Below, piece after piece: positions 1 through 11,944 of a stretch of 64,000 nucleotides of DNA. The stretch's first letter is position 1. The number at the start of each line of letters is the position of its first letter. Source of the stretch: Unio delphinus (Eukaryota > Mollusca > Bivalvia > Unionida > Unionidae); NCBI GenBank assembly GCA_029339505.1, contig JAQISU010000119.1:2108501-2172500 (forward strand). The letters are read 5' to 3'. The notes under the pieces were generated by a model. That model made no database searches. It saw only the letters and a list, made by a program, of their open reading frames with translations, and was not told where the DNA came from. A program made the position numbers and the translations under genes.

Positions 1-390
1 AGTGATGTTATCAAGACATTACAATTACAAGATTCAACTACACTCCTTAAATATAATAATGACCCAGATGGCGGAGGCAGGCATATTGCCCCGCACAATG
101 TAAATATTTCAGCTGTGATTGCGCTTAATTTAGTATGTGATGCAATTGAAGGAAGCTATAAAATTAATCTAGAGCAATCAAATCAAGCTCAGCAGGGATA
201 TATTCTTTATTCGTTTGCACCAACAGCTCCTCCAGGATACCTAATTATTGAAAACCCAATTAATCCTGTCTACATGCGATGCCATAATAATTCGTTAACG
301 AGAATTAATTTCCGACTCACCGACCAGTCAAAAAGTTTAATTGATCTACAAGATGAGGTGTTAGCGATTAGTTTCTTTGTAAGGTCCTAA
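1..390 (+). CDS. Minor-capsid-type virion protein, C-terminal part (partial)
   Basis: The frame is open from base 1 to the stop at 388-390, about 129 residues. It aligns along its length with the C-terminus of the 456-residue protein of copy C, including GGGRHIAP, NQAQQGYILYSFAP and NPVYMRCHNNSLTRINF, and it ends in a short hydrophobic strand before a basic Ser terminus. In the family this is the beta-rich C-terminal domain of a large Polinton structural protein, probably the minor capsid or penton-type component. No lesion is visible in this part. The N-terminus lies outside the window. Confidence 0.75.
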   Translation, partial: SDVIKTLQLQDSTTLLKYNNDPDGGGRHIAPHNVNISAVIALNLVCDAIEGSYKINLEQSNQAQQGYILYSFAPTAPPGYLIIENPINPVYMRCHNNSLTRINFRLTDQSKSLIDLQDEVLAISFFVRS

Positions 391-453
391 AGACTCGATC
401 AAATATTCGGTTGAACTCGTAAATGATTTTTGTTAACCAGAACTGAAAGTTCC

Positions 454-648
454 AGCAGCAGAGAGGGTGAACGACAACAAGTTGCGACCAAAATTGATTG
501 AAAAATCGTAAAGTCTCCGTTTGCCAAATGGAGACTTATTTTTTTTTTGTTAAAATATGAGATTTCGTTGGAAGGTTCTATTTTTTGTTTTAAGGATTTA
601 ATCTATTTTTTGTCTGAAAACGTTGTAGGGTTCACCCTCTCTGCTGCT
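454..648. repeat. Polinton terminal repeat segment bounded by an inverted 17-bp motif
   Basis: This 195-base segment begins with AGCAGCAGAGAGGGTGA and ends with its near-complement before the host flank. Inside is a stem-loop, AAGTCTCCGTTTG-CCAAATGGAGACTT, and an AT-rich centre. The same segment, inverted, forms 7674-7872 in copy D. Confidence 0.75.
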
Positions 649-795
649 CCACTCACGGTACGTGTTTTGACCAGCCGTTCTTTAAGATAAATGCACCCAT
701 GAAGTTCATGTCATTTGCGAGGTTGGATTTATCTGTAAATTGTCACAAAAAGTATAATCTCAAAAAGCTAATAAAGTTGTCTAACACCAAAGACA
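649..795. repeat. Flank shared in inverted orientation with 45005-45155
   Basis: By eye this stretch matches the reverse complement of 45005-45155 along its length with scattered differences. It contains no recognisable gene. It shows that copies A and B share flanking DNA as well as Polinton sequence. Confidence 0.75.
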
Positions 796-879
796 GAATA
801 ACTATAGTTTGTTATGGCTAGATTTGTTTTACAGACACAATATTTTTTGAAAAAAAATCTGATATGAGTAGATTAAGTC

Positions 880-1263
880 TGAACCAGACATTTGCCATTA
901 TAGAGCAGACGTAACACTTTCTGAGTCGTCAACAAGGTTTTTGGGTCACCCAGTGCATCGTTGAAGATTAATTGTTTTAGATGACTTCTGGCTTCATCAG
1001 TAATGAATGAAGATGATTTGGGACGATGTCAAAGTGTTTAGTCCATCGTTGACGAATCTTCATATGCCTCCTTCTGTGCTGAGGAGCTGGATGATGAAGA
1101 GGATATAGGTTCAAACATTTATTTCCGGTAATTGTAGAAGTTCTTCATGTCAGCTGGTCTGCGTAGCATTGGATCACGTCAGTTCTGTTTGTCAGCCATT
1201 TGTTTTGCATCCTACAGAGCTTGGGCTGAGTTAAGTTTGAAGAAGGAGCTGCAAGAATGGTGA
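880..1263 (-). pseudogene. Non-LTR retrotransposon (LINE) fragment, region before the reverse transcriptase
   Basis: On the minus strand, broken frames read like the linker of LINE ORF2 between endonuclease and reverse transcriptase: an MQNKWLTN-like stretch, DMKNFY, a WTKHFD-like segment and a DPKTL...K..RLLYNGK segment that fits the DPPT..ET.KAI..L.SGKAPG pattern. Several stops and frame changes make it a dead fragment. It lies between the shared flank and copy A and is absent from the matching place beside copy B, so it was either inserted in the left arm or deleted from the right. The clade assignment is uncertain. Confidence 0.5.
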
Positions 1264-1278
1264 ACAGATCAAGTTTTC

Positions 1279-1296
1279 CACACACACACACACACA
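1279..1296. repeat. (CA)n microsatellite
   Basis: Short run of CA dinucleotides next to the LINE fragment. Confidence 0.9.
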
Positions 1297-1419
1297 AACT
1301 ATTTACTCAGAGAGAGTAAGTAGAACGAGATTTAAAACAAAAATAAAGCCTCTACGGACACAGGGTTGGCAGACCAAAACTAATTCAGACAAAATAAATA
1401 TAAATGACAGTTTTGGTTT

Positions 1420-2078
1420 CAAACGAATATTATATCAAGTCTGATACGATATCTTGATCTAGGGTCATAACAATTTATCGTTAGAAATCCATGTGGGAAT
1501 GAATGAGCGTGACTAAAGAAATTTCAAAAAAAATTATAATCCATATCTCCACTGCACCAGGTCTGGTGAATATTTCGTAGAATATGTGTCAACTCCATTA
1601 ACTACAGCAAGAATATTTCAGTCATCGCTAATCACTTTTGGTAATTGTGTATATTGTTAAGTAACATAAATCACTTCAGTATTTGTATGTCAACCGCTGG
1701 AAGATATCCTAGAAGGATTGTTTTGATTGTCTAATATCGTATAATAATACACAACTAGATTTTCAATATTTCCATCAATATAATCAACGCTTGGTCTGTT
1801 TTCGATATCGGTTATAAATTTAATAATATCCTCGTCGATTTCCGATTTTGCATTATCGTTAAAATCCTTTAACATCTCATAAAATCGCTGATTGTCTATG
1901 CACGGTGCAGCCAAATATAATTATCCCATTTCATCCATCTAGTTATCAAATTAAGTAGCAACTGCGTCTTGTCACTTCTGGATAGTCCAATTATAATCAT
2001 GCGAATATAATTTGGTAGCGCTGCATGATGCTTAATGGGTTCTCGTGTTTATGTCGCCGAAAAATCAATTACATTCAT
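1420..2078 (-). pseudogene. Polinton packaging ATPase remnant (FtsK/HerA, A32-like)
   Basis: In the virus family this ATPase pumps DNA into the capsid. The start ATG is at 2078, 17 bases from the divergent PLA2 start, as in copy C. A TAA stop interrupts codon 10, where copy C reads through; copy B has the same TAA. The Walker A region has decayed from GPSGSGKT in copy C to GLSRSDKT. The central part is open at 1690-1914 but has lost homologous blocks. The C-terminus runs into the remains of the terminal repeat near 1430, as in copy C. Confidence 0.8.
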
Positions 2079-2095
2079 GTTATTATAAATAAATT

Positions 2096-2593
2096 ATGGA
2101 TCTACACTGTGTTAAATGTAAGACGCGTACTAGCACAAACGACTTGACAGCAATTACATCAAGCAATAACTCTTGCAGGTAGGTGTCTACAATGTTTTAC
2201 AAACAAATTTGTTTCTATGAAATCGGGTATTGATTTTTAAAAAAACGAGGTGATATTGCAGCAAAACTTTGCGGGACTCCATGGGGGAAATATCCAGGAG
2301 AAAAACACTATCCAGGGTATAGTTATTGTGGCCCTGGAACCAGACTCGACATCAGACTTGATGGCCAAGACCATCCCCGACTCGGCGAATATCCAATAAA
2401 CTCTATTGATAAGGCGTGTCATGCTCATGATGCTGCTTATAAAAGTAGCAATCCGCATCACAGACATATCGCAGATGTGAAATTGATTCATGCGCTGAAT
2501 TATAGCACTGATAAATATTTCAAATAAAAATTAGCTTAGTGGTTGATAAAATCAGCGATTAAAAGTACATTAATGCTGGGTGCAGGAAATTAA
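2096..2593 (+). pseudogene. Zinc-ribbon/phospholipase A2 protein remnant
   Basis: The N-terminal zinc-ribbon half is broken around 2150-2250. The PLA2 core is still readable at about 2270-2525: PGYSYCGPGTRLD is the calcium-binding loop and DKACHAHDAAY the catalytic His-Asp helix. Parvovirus VP1-type PLA2 domains use these motifs to disrupt endosomal membranes during entry, and a similar role in Polintons is inference. The tail has a stop near 2525. The second half follows an A-run, the same place where copy C changes frame. Confidence 0.8.
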
Positions 2594-2600
2594 TAACAAT

Positions 2601-3554
2601 ATGTGATCTATTATTCCCCTAGAGGATCCTGGCGGGGAAATCAGGACTCAATAAACTCACTAACGCCAAAAAAGTAAAAAACAAAATTATAACCGCGGCA
2701 GATAGGTCATCCAAAAAGGCGATATAGGAGACTTACCTACATCCAACTTAACAAATTACCATCACACATTTTGATGTCAGCGTTCCTAAGGAAATTCATC
2801 AGGCTGATATATGCCGCACGATACTGTTAATAAAGACATGTATGTGCTAACCGTAGTTGATGTTTCGAGTAGATAAAAAGAAGCTGAAGTATTAACGACA
2901 AAGTCATAAACTGATGTAGGTTCTGCGTTTGAAAGAATGGATCGACGAGGTACTCTGCATTGACCAAATCTCATCCAAGTTGATAATGGCAAGAAATTTC
3001 AGGGTGCAGTGTTATCAACAATGGAGCATTAAAATACCAGGCTAAGACGAGGACATACTGCAATACACCGCAATCAGGCAATTTTTAAACGATTTAATCG
3101 GACACTTGCTGAGCGGTTATTTGGATTTCAATACGTGAAGGAATTTATTAAGGATAAACGATCTCGTGAATGGGTCAAGAGATTACCAGGTGTGATAAAT
3201 GCGCTAAATAATGAAATTACTCGTTAAATTATTACGAAAGCTGCTATCGCCATCAGAAAAAGTATATACCGGTACAAAAATGCACAAAATGTTTTTTTTT
3301 TCAAAACAACGAATACTCGGCAATTGTCACTGTAAGATATTTGTACGAGGCGGGTGAACTTGAAAGCGGTAACAAAATATCTACTGATCCTATTTGGGGT
3401 GTCACCGCACATAAAATATGTAACATAACATGATCCATGGGTAGACCCACAATCTATAGATTAGATCAACACTGCTCCTCAGAGTGGATTTACACGTGAA
3501 CAATTACAAGTGATACCCGAGGAAACTCAATTGCTGCCGCGTGGTCTTAAATAG
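2601..3554 (+). pseudogene. Polinton integrase remnant
   Basis: The position after PLA2 and the scattered matches to copy C (HQADI-like segment, QVDNGKKFQGAV, ERLFGFQYVKEF and the C-terminal PRGLK end) identify a retroviral-type DDE integrase. The original ATG at 2601 is followed at once by TGA. Several frame changes and deletions follow, so no integrase can be made. Confidence 0.8.
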
Positions 3555-3880
3555 CACCTTTGCGTCTGTTGCACTCAAGACGGGTCAAAATCACATTATA
3601 TCTGGTATGAGCACGACAATTATGTTTTCTATCCACGGCAAATTGGCGAGGATCTTTACCCGAATACTTCCAACGCATTATAATATTACAGCTTGCGCAG
3701 TGATTATTCTGTTGTTGTTTCAGCGTAATTATAAATTCAACATGAATATCAAATTCTTGTTTATTTTTTTGTATCCTGTTGTTTATAACCAGCGAGTTTT
3801 GGTCTGATTATATCATCACTGATTGTGGTGTCATTAGCATCTAAACAACTCTTCGAGATAAATTTATTCTTCGTTCTCTG
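3546..3880 (-). pseudogene. HNH-like zinc protein remnant
   Basis: Convergent with the integrase end, as in copy C. The C-terminal cysteine/histidine region (paired cysteines, FAVDRK-like segment, LTRLECNRR-like end) is partly readable in broken frames. The N-terminus is joined to the helicase tail after a deletion near 3840-3890. Confidence 0.6.
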
Positions 3881-6065
3881 GAGATTTTATCAGCGCGCAA
3901 TGCATCTTCTACAACACTGATATAAACCGGCACAATATCATTTAACACGAGATTCTGCTTTGACAGTCTGTCCTGGAATATGAACTTCTATATTCTGTCT
4001 TCGTGTATCTGTAGTCTTATACCACAATGGCACTGAAAGTGTTGCGAATTTTTCTTTGTTCTTTTCAAATAACGTCATCTGATGTGTGTCTCTGATTATC
4101 TTTCTACTTTCAACTAAAAAATCGTTTGGTCTCCACGCTTTACAAAAATCATTTAATGAGGTTTCTGAAAGTATTTCAAGCGCAATTTCACACTGGATTT
4201 TATCCGCTTGTAAACTAATTAATTTCTTGAATTGACCTAATTCTTCATCAAGAGATCTATGATCAGTGCTAATTTCATCATAATGATCTACAAAATTATT
4301 CAGCCAATCATGCGGAGACAAGCCGACAAATGGTTGTGATTGAACTTGATCGCCACACATTATCACAGCTGTATTTTTCGGTAACAGCCACCCGATAAAC
4401 ATTTTTAATATATGTAACTACACTGTGCATATTTCATCCTAAATATTAATTTCAGGAATATATTTCTCGCCCATTCGATCAGGATTCCATGCGTCACCTT
4501 TCCATTGAAAGAATATGTGATAAGTGCAAGCATTAACTCCTCGCTGTTTTATCTCTCTTGCAAGTCTATGTGTTAGTGTTAGCACAGTCATGTTTCATTT
4601 CCCTCGAAATAATTCGATAACACGAGGCGTCTTCCCTGACCTGCCATATCCATGTAAGTAACTGGTTTTATATTTACATATTGGATCGGATGACGAAGGG
4701 GCTTTCGATAGTTCTAATATCTGATTGTGTTTGATGTAATTGTTTTCAATCGTAACATCTGCTAATTTATAATCGTACAACATTTTTTTATTCTCCATTA
4801 TCCCCAAAACTCGTCGGAATTTGTAAATTAAGCCACTGCTTTGTTATGTTTGATATCTCTATAAAATTAATCAGTGGCGACTATAACCACAAATTCAGGA
4901 AATCTATTTATCATCGATAGCAATTTGACAGAAGCATAAGCCAGCATAGGCGATGTGTGTATTCGTGACAATCTCGATTTACGTAAGTAACAATTTACCA
5001 AATTTTGTTCATCTTTACGATTGACGTATATACCTCTAGATGTTGCATCCGTGATTATAAAGTCGTATTCAGCATCATCTAGAAATAATCGTGAATAATG
5101 TCACTTGTGACCGTGTGCACCACCCTGGGTGAATTTACCAATTATTCTTCCAACGAGTTCCCTTGCTTGTTTTTTTCGGACTTCAAAGATCTCCTTGGAT
5201 GCTTTATCAATATTTTCTTTGTCGAGGGAAGGAGATTTTATATACACTATCGGGTTGAGATACCCGAATTGGATTCTGCGCGTGATATGATATAATTGCC
5301 TTGGAGACAATCAGCGATTTCAGTATTTTATAGTCAATCATATAAAGTAAAAACACTATTGGTACCCAGTGTTTTTCAGATTTGTGTCTACCAATCCAAA
5401 CATAACAGACATCCTTTAGCGTTCTCGAATGATTGTACACAAGCGAATCCGATTAGATCAAAACCTGGAAGCGGCCCGTTAGGCGCAACTCGTGTCATCG
5501 AGTGGGTGGGATGCCCAAGTCGATTAAAATACCCAGCGCACACACAATACCCGTCGGATAACACGCAAACTAATCAACTGACACAACACTTTCTTGATCA
5601 TATTTGGTATTCCATAATCACCATGTCCATACTCTACACAACTGGCTTGGACATCTGAGAGAAATTCAGCTCTTGTTGGTTTCCATTGATTTTTTTTTCT
5701 CGCGAAATAAACTGCAACTGACGGGAATGTAAAACAGTTTGTTAGTAATTCCTCATCGTTATCCGTTGAAAAACCACGAGCTAGTTTTCTCATCTCGTCG
5801 TGAAGAGATTCAGTACGGTAAATTAAGCCGTTAGGTCTTACAAATTGATCGAATTTACACTCTTCGTCTTCAAACTGAGAGTTTTAACTTTCCGCATGAA
5901 TACAATCAAACAAATCCCCCCCCCCAACAGTTCACCCCACAGAACTAAACTGGTCGATATTGTTTGGTTCTAACCCGCGGACATATTGTTACTGCGTTAG
6001 GCCACGCGTGTGCATTATAATCAACAATCTTGATTGGAGACCCCCTTGATTTCCCAAGCCTCGGT
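3880..6065 (-). pseudogene. DNA polymerase B-helicase remnant
   Basis: Minus-strand segments match the copy C polymerase-helicase: the helicase tail at 3938-4402 (VIMCGDQVQSQPFVGLSPHDW is motif III in decayed form), the Walker A region at 4595-4807 (GYGRSGKTPRV), polymerase motif B at 5101-5310 (RIIGKFTQGG) and the region around motif A at 5207-5793. Near 5095 the sequence keeps a CGA arginine codon at the place where copy C has an in-frame TGA. Homology ends at about 6065, just before the conserved NAHAW block would continue to the N-terminus, and a spacer follows. Confidence 0.8.
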
Positions 6066-7257
<1,192 letters not shown>

Positions 7258-7673
7258 GGTGAAGCATGTATCTAATAGAAGGAGAACGTGCAACAAAAGT
7301 TGCGGATAATACGCCATATGACGCAAATTTGCCTGTTAGTTTTGTAAATGATGGTATTATAGCATTATTTAGTAGTGCTAAATATATGATCGATGAAAAA
7401 GAGATTGAATCTATAGAGCATGATGTTGACGTTGCCACAACAATAACGGGTTTCGCAAGATATTATGATGATTATACAAGATCGGATAGACCATCTATGC
7501 TGTTCGCTAAGGATATTACTAATAATTACTAATAATGCTGATCATAATCAGTATATTAAAAGGCAACCGAGAAATCTTGCTCATACTCCAAATGTTGATG
7601 GCAAAAACATGATTATTAACAGTAATCCTAATTACAACCTAGGGTTTGCAACACGCGTATCAATGTTTCAATG
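7258..7673 (+). pseudogene. Major capsid protein, N-terminal fragment of copy A
   Basis: Two overlapping frames (7266-7532 and 7465-7674) match residues of roughly 50 to 210 of the copy C capsid protein, for example DVATTITGFARYYDDYTRSDRPSM and NLGFATRV. The first about 50 residues are replaced by the spacer. The gene is cut at 7673 by the terminus of copy D. Confidence 0.8.
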
Positions 7674-7872
7674 AGCTGCAGAGTGGGCGAATATCACAAC
7701 TTTTTTCGACAAAATTGATTGAAGCCTCAAAACGGAAAATAGAGCCTTCCTGCGAATCTCATATTTCCCCCCCCCCCCCAAAAAAAATACGTTTTCATTT
7801 AGCAAACGGAGACTTTACGATTTTTCAATCAATTTTGGTCGCAACGATGTTGTCATCGCCCCCTCTGCTGCT
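7674..7872. repeat. Terminal segment of copy D
   Basis: 199 bases bounded by the degenerate 17-base end motif and its inverted copy (CCCCCTCTGCTGCT, ending 7872). It matches the inverted 454-648 segment of element 1, including the GCAAACGGAGACTTTACGA block. A C-run of 12 or so bases near 7765 is a local expansion. Confidence 0.75.
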
Positions 7873-7922
7873 ACAGGTTAACAAAAATAATAAATGATTT
7901 CAACCGAATAGTTGATCGAGTC

Positions 7923-9326
7923 CTAGGACTTTACAAGTAGATTAATCGCTAACACCTCATCCTGCAGATCAATTAGATTATTTGACTGGTCAATGTGTCT
8001 GAAATTAATTCTCGTTAGCGAATTATTATGGCATCGCATATAGACTGGACTAATCGGATTCTCAACAATTATAAGTCCTTGAGGCGCTGTTGGTGCAAAT
8101 GAATACAGAATATATCCCTGCTGGGCTTGATTTGATTGCTCGAGATTTATTTGATAGGTTCCTTCAATTGCATCACATACTAAATTGAGTGCAATCACCT
8201 CTGAAATATTTATATTGTGCGGGGCAATATGCCTACCACCACCATCTAGGTCATTATTGTGGGTCAGGTTTAATAAATCTTCCACTAGATTTCTTTCCCA
8301 TGCGTCATAGATTATTTTAAAACCAATATCGATGGTGTCGTTAAGTGTTTTTTTTTTAAATCAGGTACTTTATAACCGGGTAGTTTAAATGTTGATATAT
8401 CTTCAATGCGGATATTATATTTTTTTGCAAATGTTATTCTCGATGTGGAAGGTTTATCATCGAGTATAACTCGAATAATTTGTAAATGAAATTTGTCTAT
8501 ATCGTCGATGATTTTGTTACATGTTGCTACAACGCTGGTAAATTTATCTCGAGTGAGAGTACCAGATTCAAGAGATATTAATAACAGTGAAAAATCATTA
8601 TTCATCGCTGTGAAATTTTTAATAATGTTAGGTTCGTTAACAAAATGATACCCCTGCAATGGTCGACTCTCCCACCTATGTTCGTATCTGAACCCAAACA
8701 AATATATAGGTACACTGTACTCTTTATAACTTTTTATTGGATAATCAGGTTTTACTTTGTCTGTGACATAATCAGATTTTACAGGTTCTGGTGCTACATC
8801 AGCGGTTTCTTGTCGAGATCGGTTTTCAGGCCATCCTAACACGGTTCTGATTGAGCTTTTATAGATATCTACGACGTAATTAGGTGATTTTATTTCAATG
8901 GCGGATGATAGCGGAGGCTCGTGAACCGTTATAGCGATTGTTGATTCTTCTCCAGTAATCGTTTTTATTCTACGTGCGAATTCATTATTGATTTGTTCGA
9001 TTTGGCAGGACCCTGTTGGTATTGTAACAACGTTGCAGTCTGGAGTCCCGTCTTCTTTATTATTATTCGCGAACACCAATGAGTTATTGGGTCTCTGCCC
9101 ACCAAATGCTACTAAATGCTACCGATCTGATATTAGGTCAACTATGGTATACTCGTAATTTCGCTAGCGCTATCTCCTTCACGGGAACCGGAGAAGGGAA
9201 GTTTACACTAAACTCGGATTTCGTTGATGATTTTGAGATCATGCTTGTTTTCACCGGTTTGGTATTTTCTGCTATTCTTTGAAGCAGTTGCAATTCGTTG
9301 AATTGTAGTGACATTATTATTAGCAT
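7923..9326 (-). pseudogene. Minor-capsid-type virion protein of copy D, frame-broken
   Basis: Three frames in order on the minus strand: 9326-9138 (N-terminus, EFSVNFPSPVPVKEIALAKLRVYHS), 9079-8312 (TGSCQIEQINNEFARRI, YKSSIRTVLGWPEN) and 8285-7923 (C-terminal beta-rich domain, NQAQQGYILYSFAP). One break lies at a run of ten T at 8348-8357. The other is near 9079-9138, where a 10-base duplication (AAATGCTACT) is seen. The 456-residue copy C protein is its intact relative. Family role: a conserved Polinton structural protein, probably minor capsid or penton; this is inference from position and sequence style. Confidence 0.75.
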
Positions 9327-9780
9327 TGTCTACAGTTTCTAATTTCGATACCGCGGAATAATAAATATGTATCATCGCTGAGAACTCTTCATCGGTAGTT
9401 ACTGTATCATCAATCCATGACGATATCAACGAGGATAATTGCGAGTATGCGTTGGATGCTATTTGATGTTTTACTGTATACTCGTTGAGTTTTCCCTGAG
9501 AACACGATGATAGTTTTTTAGTAATTGCATTAGCAACCCCAGCAATTGTTGTCGCCGCGGATATACAAATTGGCACAGCAGTCGGGGCTATCATTGTCAC
9601 TGCAGACAGTATAATACCAGCTCCGGCCATAACACCAGATACTGAATACACTGTAACGTCAATGGCTGTAATTCTCCTGCGGTATTTTTTTTTTATTGCA
9701 TACTCCTCAGCGAGTGTTTTGAGTTTCGTTGATAATTCTTTGATTGTATCATAGCAATGTTGTGACGGAGTTGATGTCAT
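9208..9780 (-). CDS. Two-membrane-segment protein of copy D
   Basis: 190 residues, intact. It has a charged N-terminal helix with a KKKYRRR block, then two hydrophobic segments at about residues 42-62 and 66-87 separated by a Pro (VTMIAPTAVP). The C-terminal half is soluble and its gene overlaps the start of the minor-capsid-type gene in another frame, as in copy C. Sequence and order match the copy C protein. Function is unknown; a virion or membrane-remodelling role is possible. Confidence 0.7.
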   Translation of the reverse strand: MTSTPSQHCYDTIKELSTKLKTLAEEYAIKKKYRRRITAIDVTVYSVSGVMAGAGIILSAVTMIAPTAVPICISAATTIAGVANAITKKLSSCSQGKLNEYTVKHQIASNAYSQLSSLISSWIDDTVTTDEEFSAMIHIYYSAVSKLETVDNANNNVTTIQRIATASKNSRKYQTGENKHDLKIINEIRV

Positions 9781-9784
9781 TTTT

Positions 9785-9806
9785 ATTTTAAAAACACTAG
9801 CGTTTT
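9785..9806 (-). promoter_or_regulatory. Gene-junction palindrome (fibre / membrane protein)
   Basis: On the minus strand, ATTGAAAACGCTAGTGTTTT precedes an A-rich stretch and the ATG of the membrane protein. AAAACGCTAGTGTTTT is a 16-base palindrome with one mismatch pair that would be G-U in RNA. Confidence 0.6.
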
Positions 9807-9843
9807 CAATTACGAATCTAATTGTAAATTTATTTAAATTTAG

Positions 9844-11475
9844 TTATTTGCTCAGATCTACTACGAATTCCATATACCATGTTACTGATGCCCTAGCTAA
9901 ACTTTTATCATCGGTTTTTATCGTTAACCGTTCAGTTGTATTCTTGTCGATGATCGTTGATATCGCATTATTGACCCCGGATGAACCCGACGATGATATA
10001 TTTAGTTGAATTGGTGGTACCAGCGTTAATCGATAAATACCCTTGACAGTAGCTGTGATGTGTAAAGTGCTAGATGGTGGTGTCCACTCAAATGTTCCAA
10101 ATCGAAGTGTGTATACGTTATTGCTGAAGCTATCATGAGGAGTTTTTATTTTTTCAAGCATCTGGAGATTGCCTCTGATCGTAGTAATATCTGTGTTGAT
10201 TGCTCCCAATTGCCGACTAAACCGATTTATTTCATCGAATTTTGCAGTGATGTTATTTGGAGTTGTTTTAACATCTTTAGGTTTAATATCTTGTTTACCA
10301 AAGAATTTATCAATGATGTCAACGGTTCTGAGGACGATTAATCGTATTGTGTTAATACAACTTGTATGAGCATCATACTCAGATCGTAGCTTTGCTAAAT
10401 TGTCGATTGCGGTTTTTATCGTTTTAATATTTGGTGTGGTCACTGGTGGAACACCAGAAACTTCTCGTAGCAGTAGATCGAATTTATCAACGATGCTATT
10501 GGTTTGGCTGAAACCTCCTACTAGTGTTTCAAAAACAACTATATGATTATTATACTTAGATCGTAGTTGTTCTAAATCGTCGATTGCGGTTTTTATCGTT
10601 TTAATATTCGGTGTGGTCACTGGTGGAACACCAATAAATTCTTGTAGCGGTTTATTGAATTTAACAATGGAATAATCGGTTCTGTTGAAGTTTTCTCGTA
10701 GTTCGTTAAAAGCATCTATATGAGCATCATACTTAGATAGCAGCAGTTTTAAATTGTCGATTGCGGTTTTTATCGTTTTAATATTCGGTGTGGTCACTGG
10801 TGGAACACCAAGAAATTCTTGTAGCGGTTGATTGAATCTAACAATGGCGTCATCGATTCTGCTGAAGTTTTCTCATAGTGCGACAAAAGCAGCTATATGA
10901 GCATCATACTCAGATCGTAGCTTTGCTAAATTGTCGTTAGTGGGGTTTAGTACCTTTTCAAGATTTTCTATTAGTTTAGAAATATCCGAGATAATTTGCT
11001 TTGATTTCGGGAGACTTCATTATCCTCCCCTTCTCCTTGTTAAAAAGAATAAAGATAGAAAGTTTTTAATTTCAGCGCGAGTCATGTTAACCACAAACGG
11101 GGTTCCAAAGAATTTAGCAGTGACGGTTCTGCGAAAAGTATTATAACCTCGTATATAATCATCCAGATCACGGCGGTGTGCGGCAATCGTGTCAGTGATC
11201 GTAGACACAAGTACGCCTGGTTTGAGTTTACCATCCTGAAACAACGCAATAGCGTCATCGGCAGCGTCATTTCTTCGTGTTAAAATGTCATCCAACGACA
11301 CATTACTGGATTTCAATTTACCCTGGCGATCTTGAAATACAACTATTTCGTTTGTGTCAACACTTGCTAAATTTAACGTCTCAGCGATTTCATCTTCAAT
11401 TATTTTTTTTACATCCTGTGTTTCCGTGGTGGGTTTTTCTAACGCTGATAGAGGTCGCTCCCAAATATCAATCAT
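9844..11475 (-). pseudogene. Fibre-like virion protein of copy D with expanded repeats
   Basis: The N-terminus (11475-11020) matches the copy C fibre-like protein: IEDEIAETLNLASVDTNEIVVFQD and KLKSSNVSLDDIL. The C-terminal half (10797-9844) has three near-identical repeats of 59 residues (177 bases), each starting TTPNIKTIKTAIDNL, then a conserved beta-rich end (FEWTPPSST...TATVKGIYRLTLVPP). The repeats are predicted helical. A further degenerate repeat at about 10800-10960 contains a TGA stop where the sister repeats have CGA, and the N-terminal frame is shifted near 11020. Family inference: a trimeric attachment fibre with helical stalk and C-terminal knob. Confidence 0.7.
10270..10960. repeat. 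177-bp tandem repeats in the fibre-like gene of copy D
   Basis: The marker GATTGCGGTTTTTATCG occurs at 10405, 10582 and 10759, an exact 177-base period, with a degenerate fourth unit near 10932. The period is a multiple of three, so frame is kept. Confidence 0.85.
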
Positions 11476-11525
11476 TATTGTTAGCGCAACTTGGGTTTTT
11501 AATTTATTGATTCTCTAAAATTACC

Positions 11526-11930
11526 TTATAATTTTCCACTCGTGTATTCGTTTACAACCAGATGAGGTGGTTTCTGTGACGATGAAATCTCCGCGAGGAC
11601 ATTTAATACTTCACGGCCGCATATCGGTGGATCATTTAATTGTTGTGTTGTCAGCGTGGAATAAAAAATCGGAATTGATTGATTCTTTGAATTTATATAC
11701 CGCATAAACTCGCTTGGCGGACCTAACCCATATGAATCAAAATAGACAATTCCACGTGGATCAATCGCGTATGCAACCCAGTGAGTTCGCGATCCGTTAC
11801 TGTTATCAAGATTGATGATACCGGATTCAACGCGTTTAGGTTTTCTCGGGAATTGATCTCTCATAAAAACCCCTCTGAAGTTTTGTATCGCTAGTTTTTA
11901 AGCAGCATCAATTAAATCAAAATTGGACAT
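11526..11930 (-). pseudogene. Adenain-like cysteine protease of copy D, one early stop
   Basis: This is the capsid-maturation protease. The start at 11930 reads MSNFDLIDAA, then a TAA stop where copy C has a Lys codon. The rest is open (11864-11526). The catalytic triad is present: His in RTHWVAYAID, Asp in YFDSYG and Cys in PPICGREVLNVL, with the oxyanion Gln (TTQQLNDPPIC) seven residues before the Cys. A downstream Met (MRDQFP) could in principle start a shortened protein. Order between fibre and pX-like genes matches copy C. Confidence 0.75.
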
Positions 11931-11944
11931 GGGAAGAATTGGGC

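Larger units (their letters stand above)
1..648 (+). mobile_element. Right end of a Polinton/Maverick (element 1), cut by the window edge
   Basis: It holds the C-terminal part of the minor-capsid-type gene followed by a terminal region that ends at 648 with the same CCCTCTCTGCTGCT end found at the right end of copy C. The inner border of the terminal segment is the inverted 17-base motif AGCAGCAGAGAGGGTGA at 454. The interior of the terminus (454-648) matches copy D rather than copy C, so element 1 and copy D form one terminal subfamily. The paralogous flank at 45005-45155 lacks this insertion, so 648 is a real element boundary. Confidence 0.85.

Noticed and set aside
2237..2491. Minus-strand frame over the PLA2 remnant of copy A
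   Set aside because: Shadow of the PLA2 domain on the other strand.
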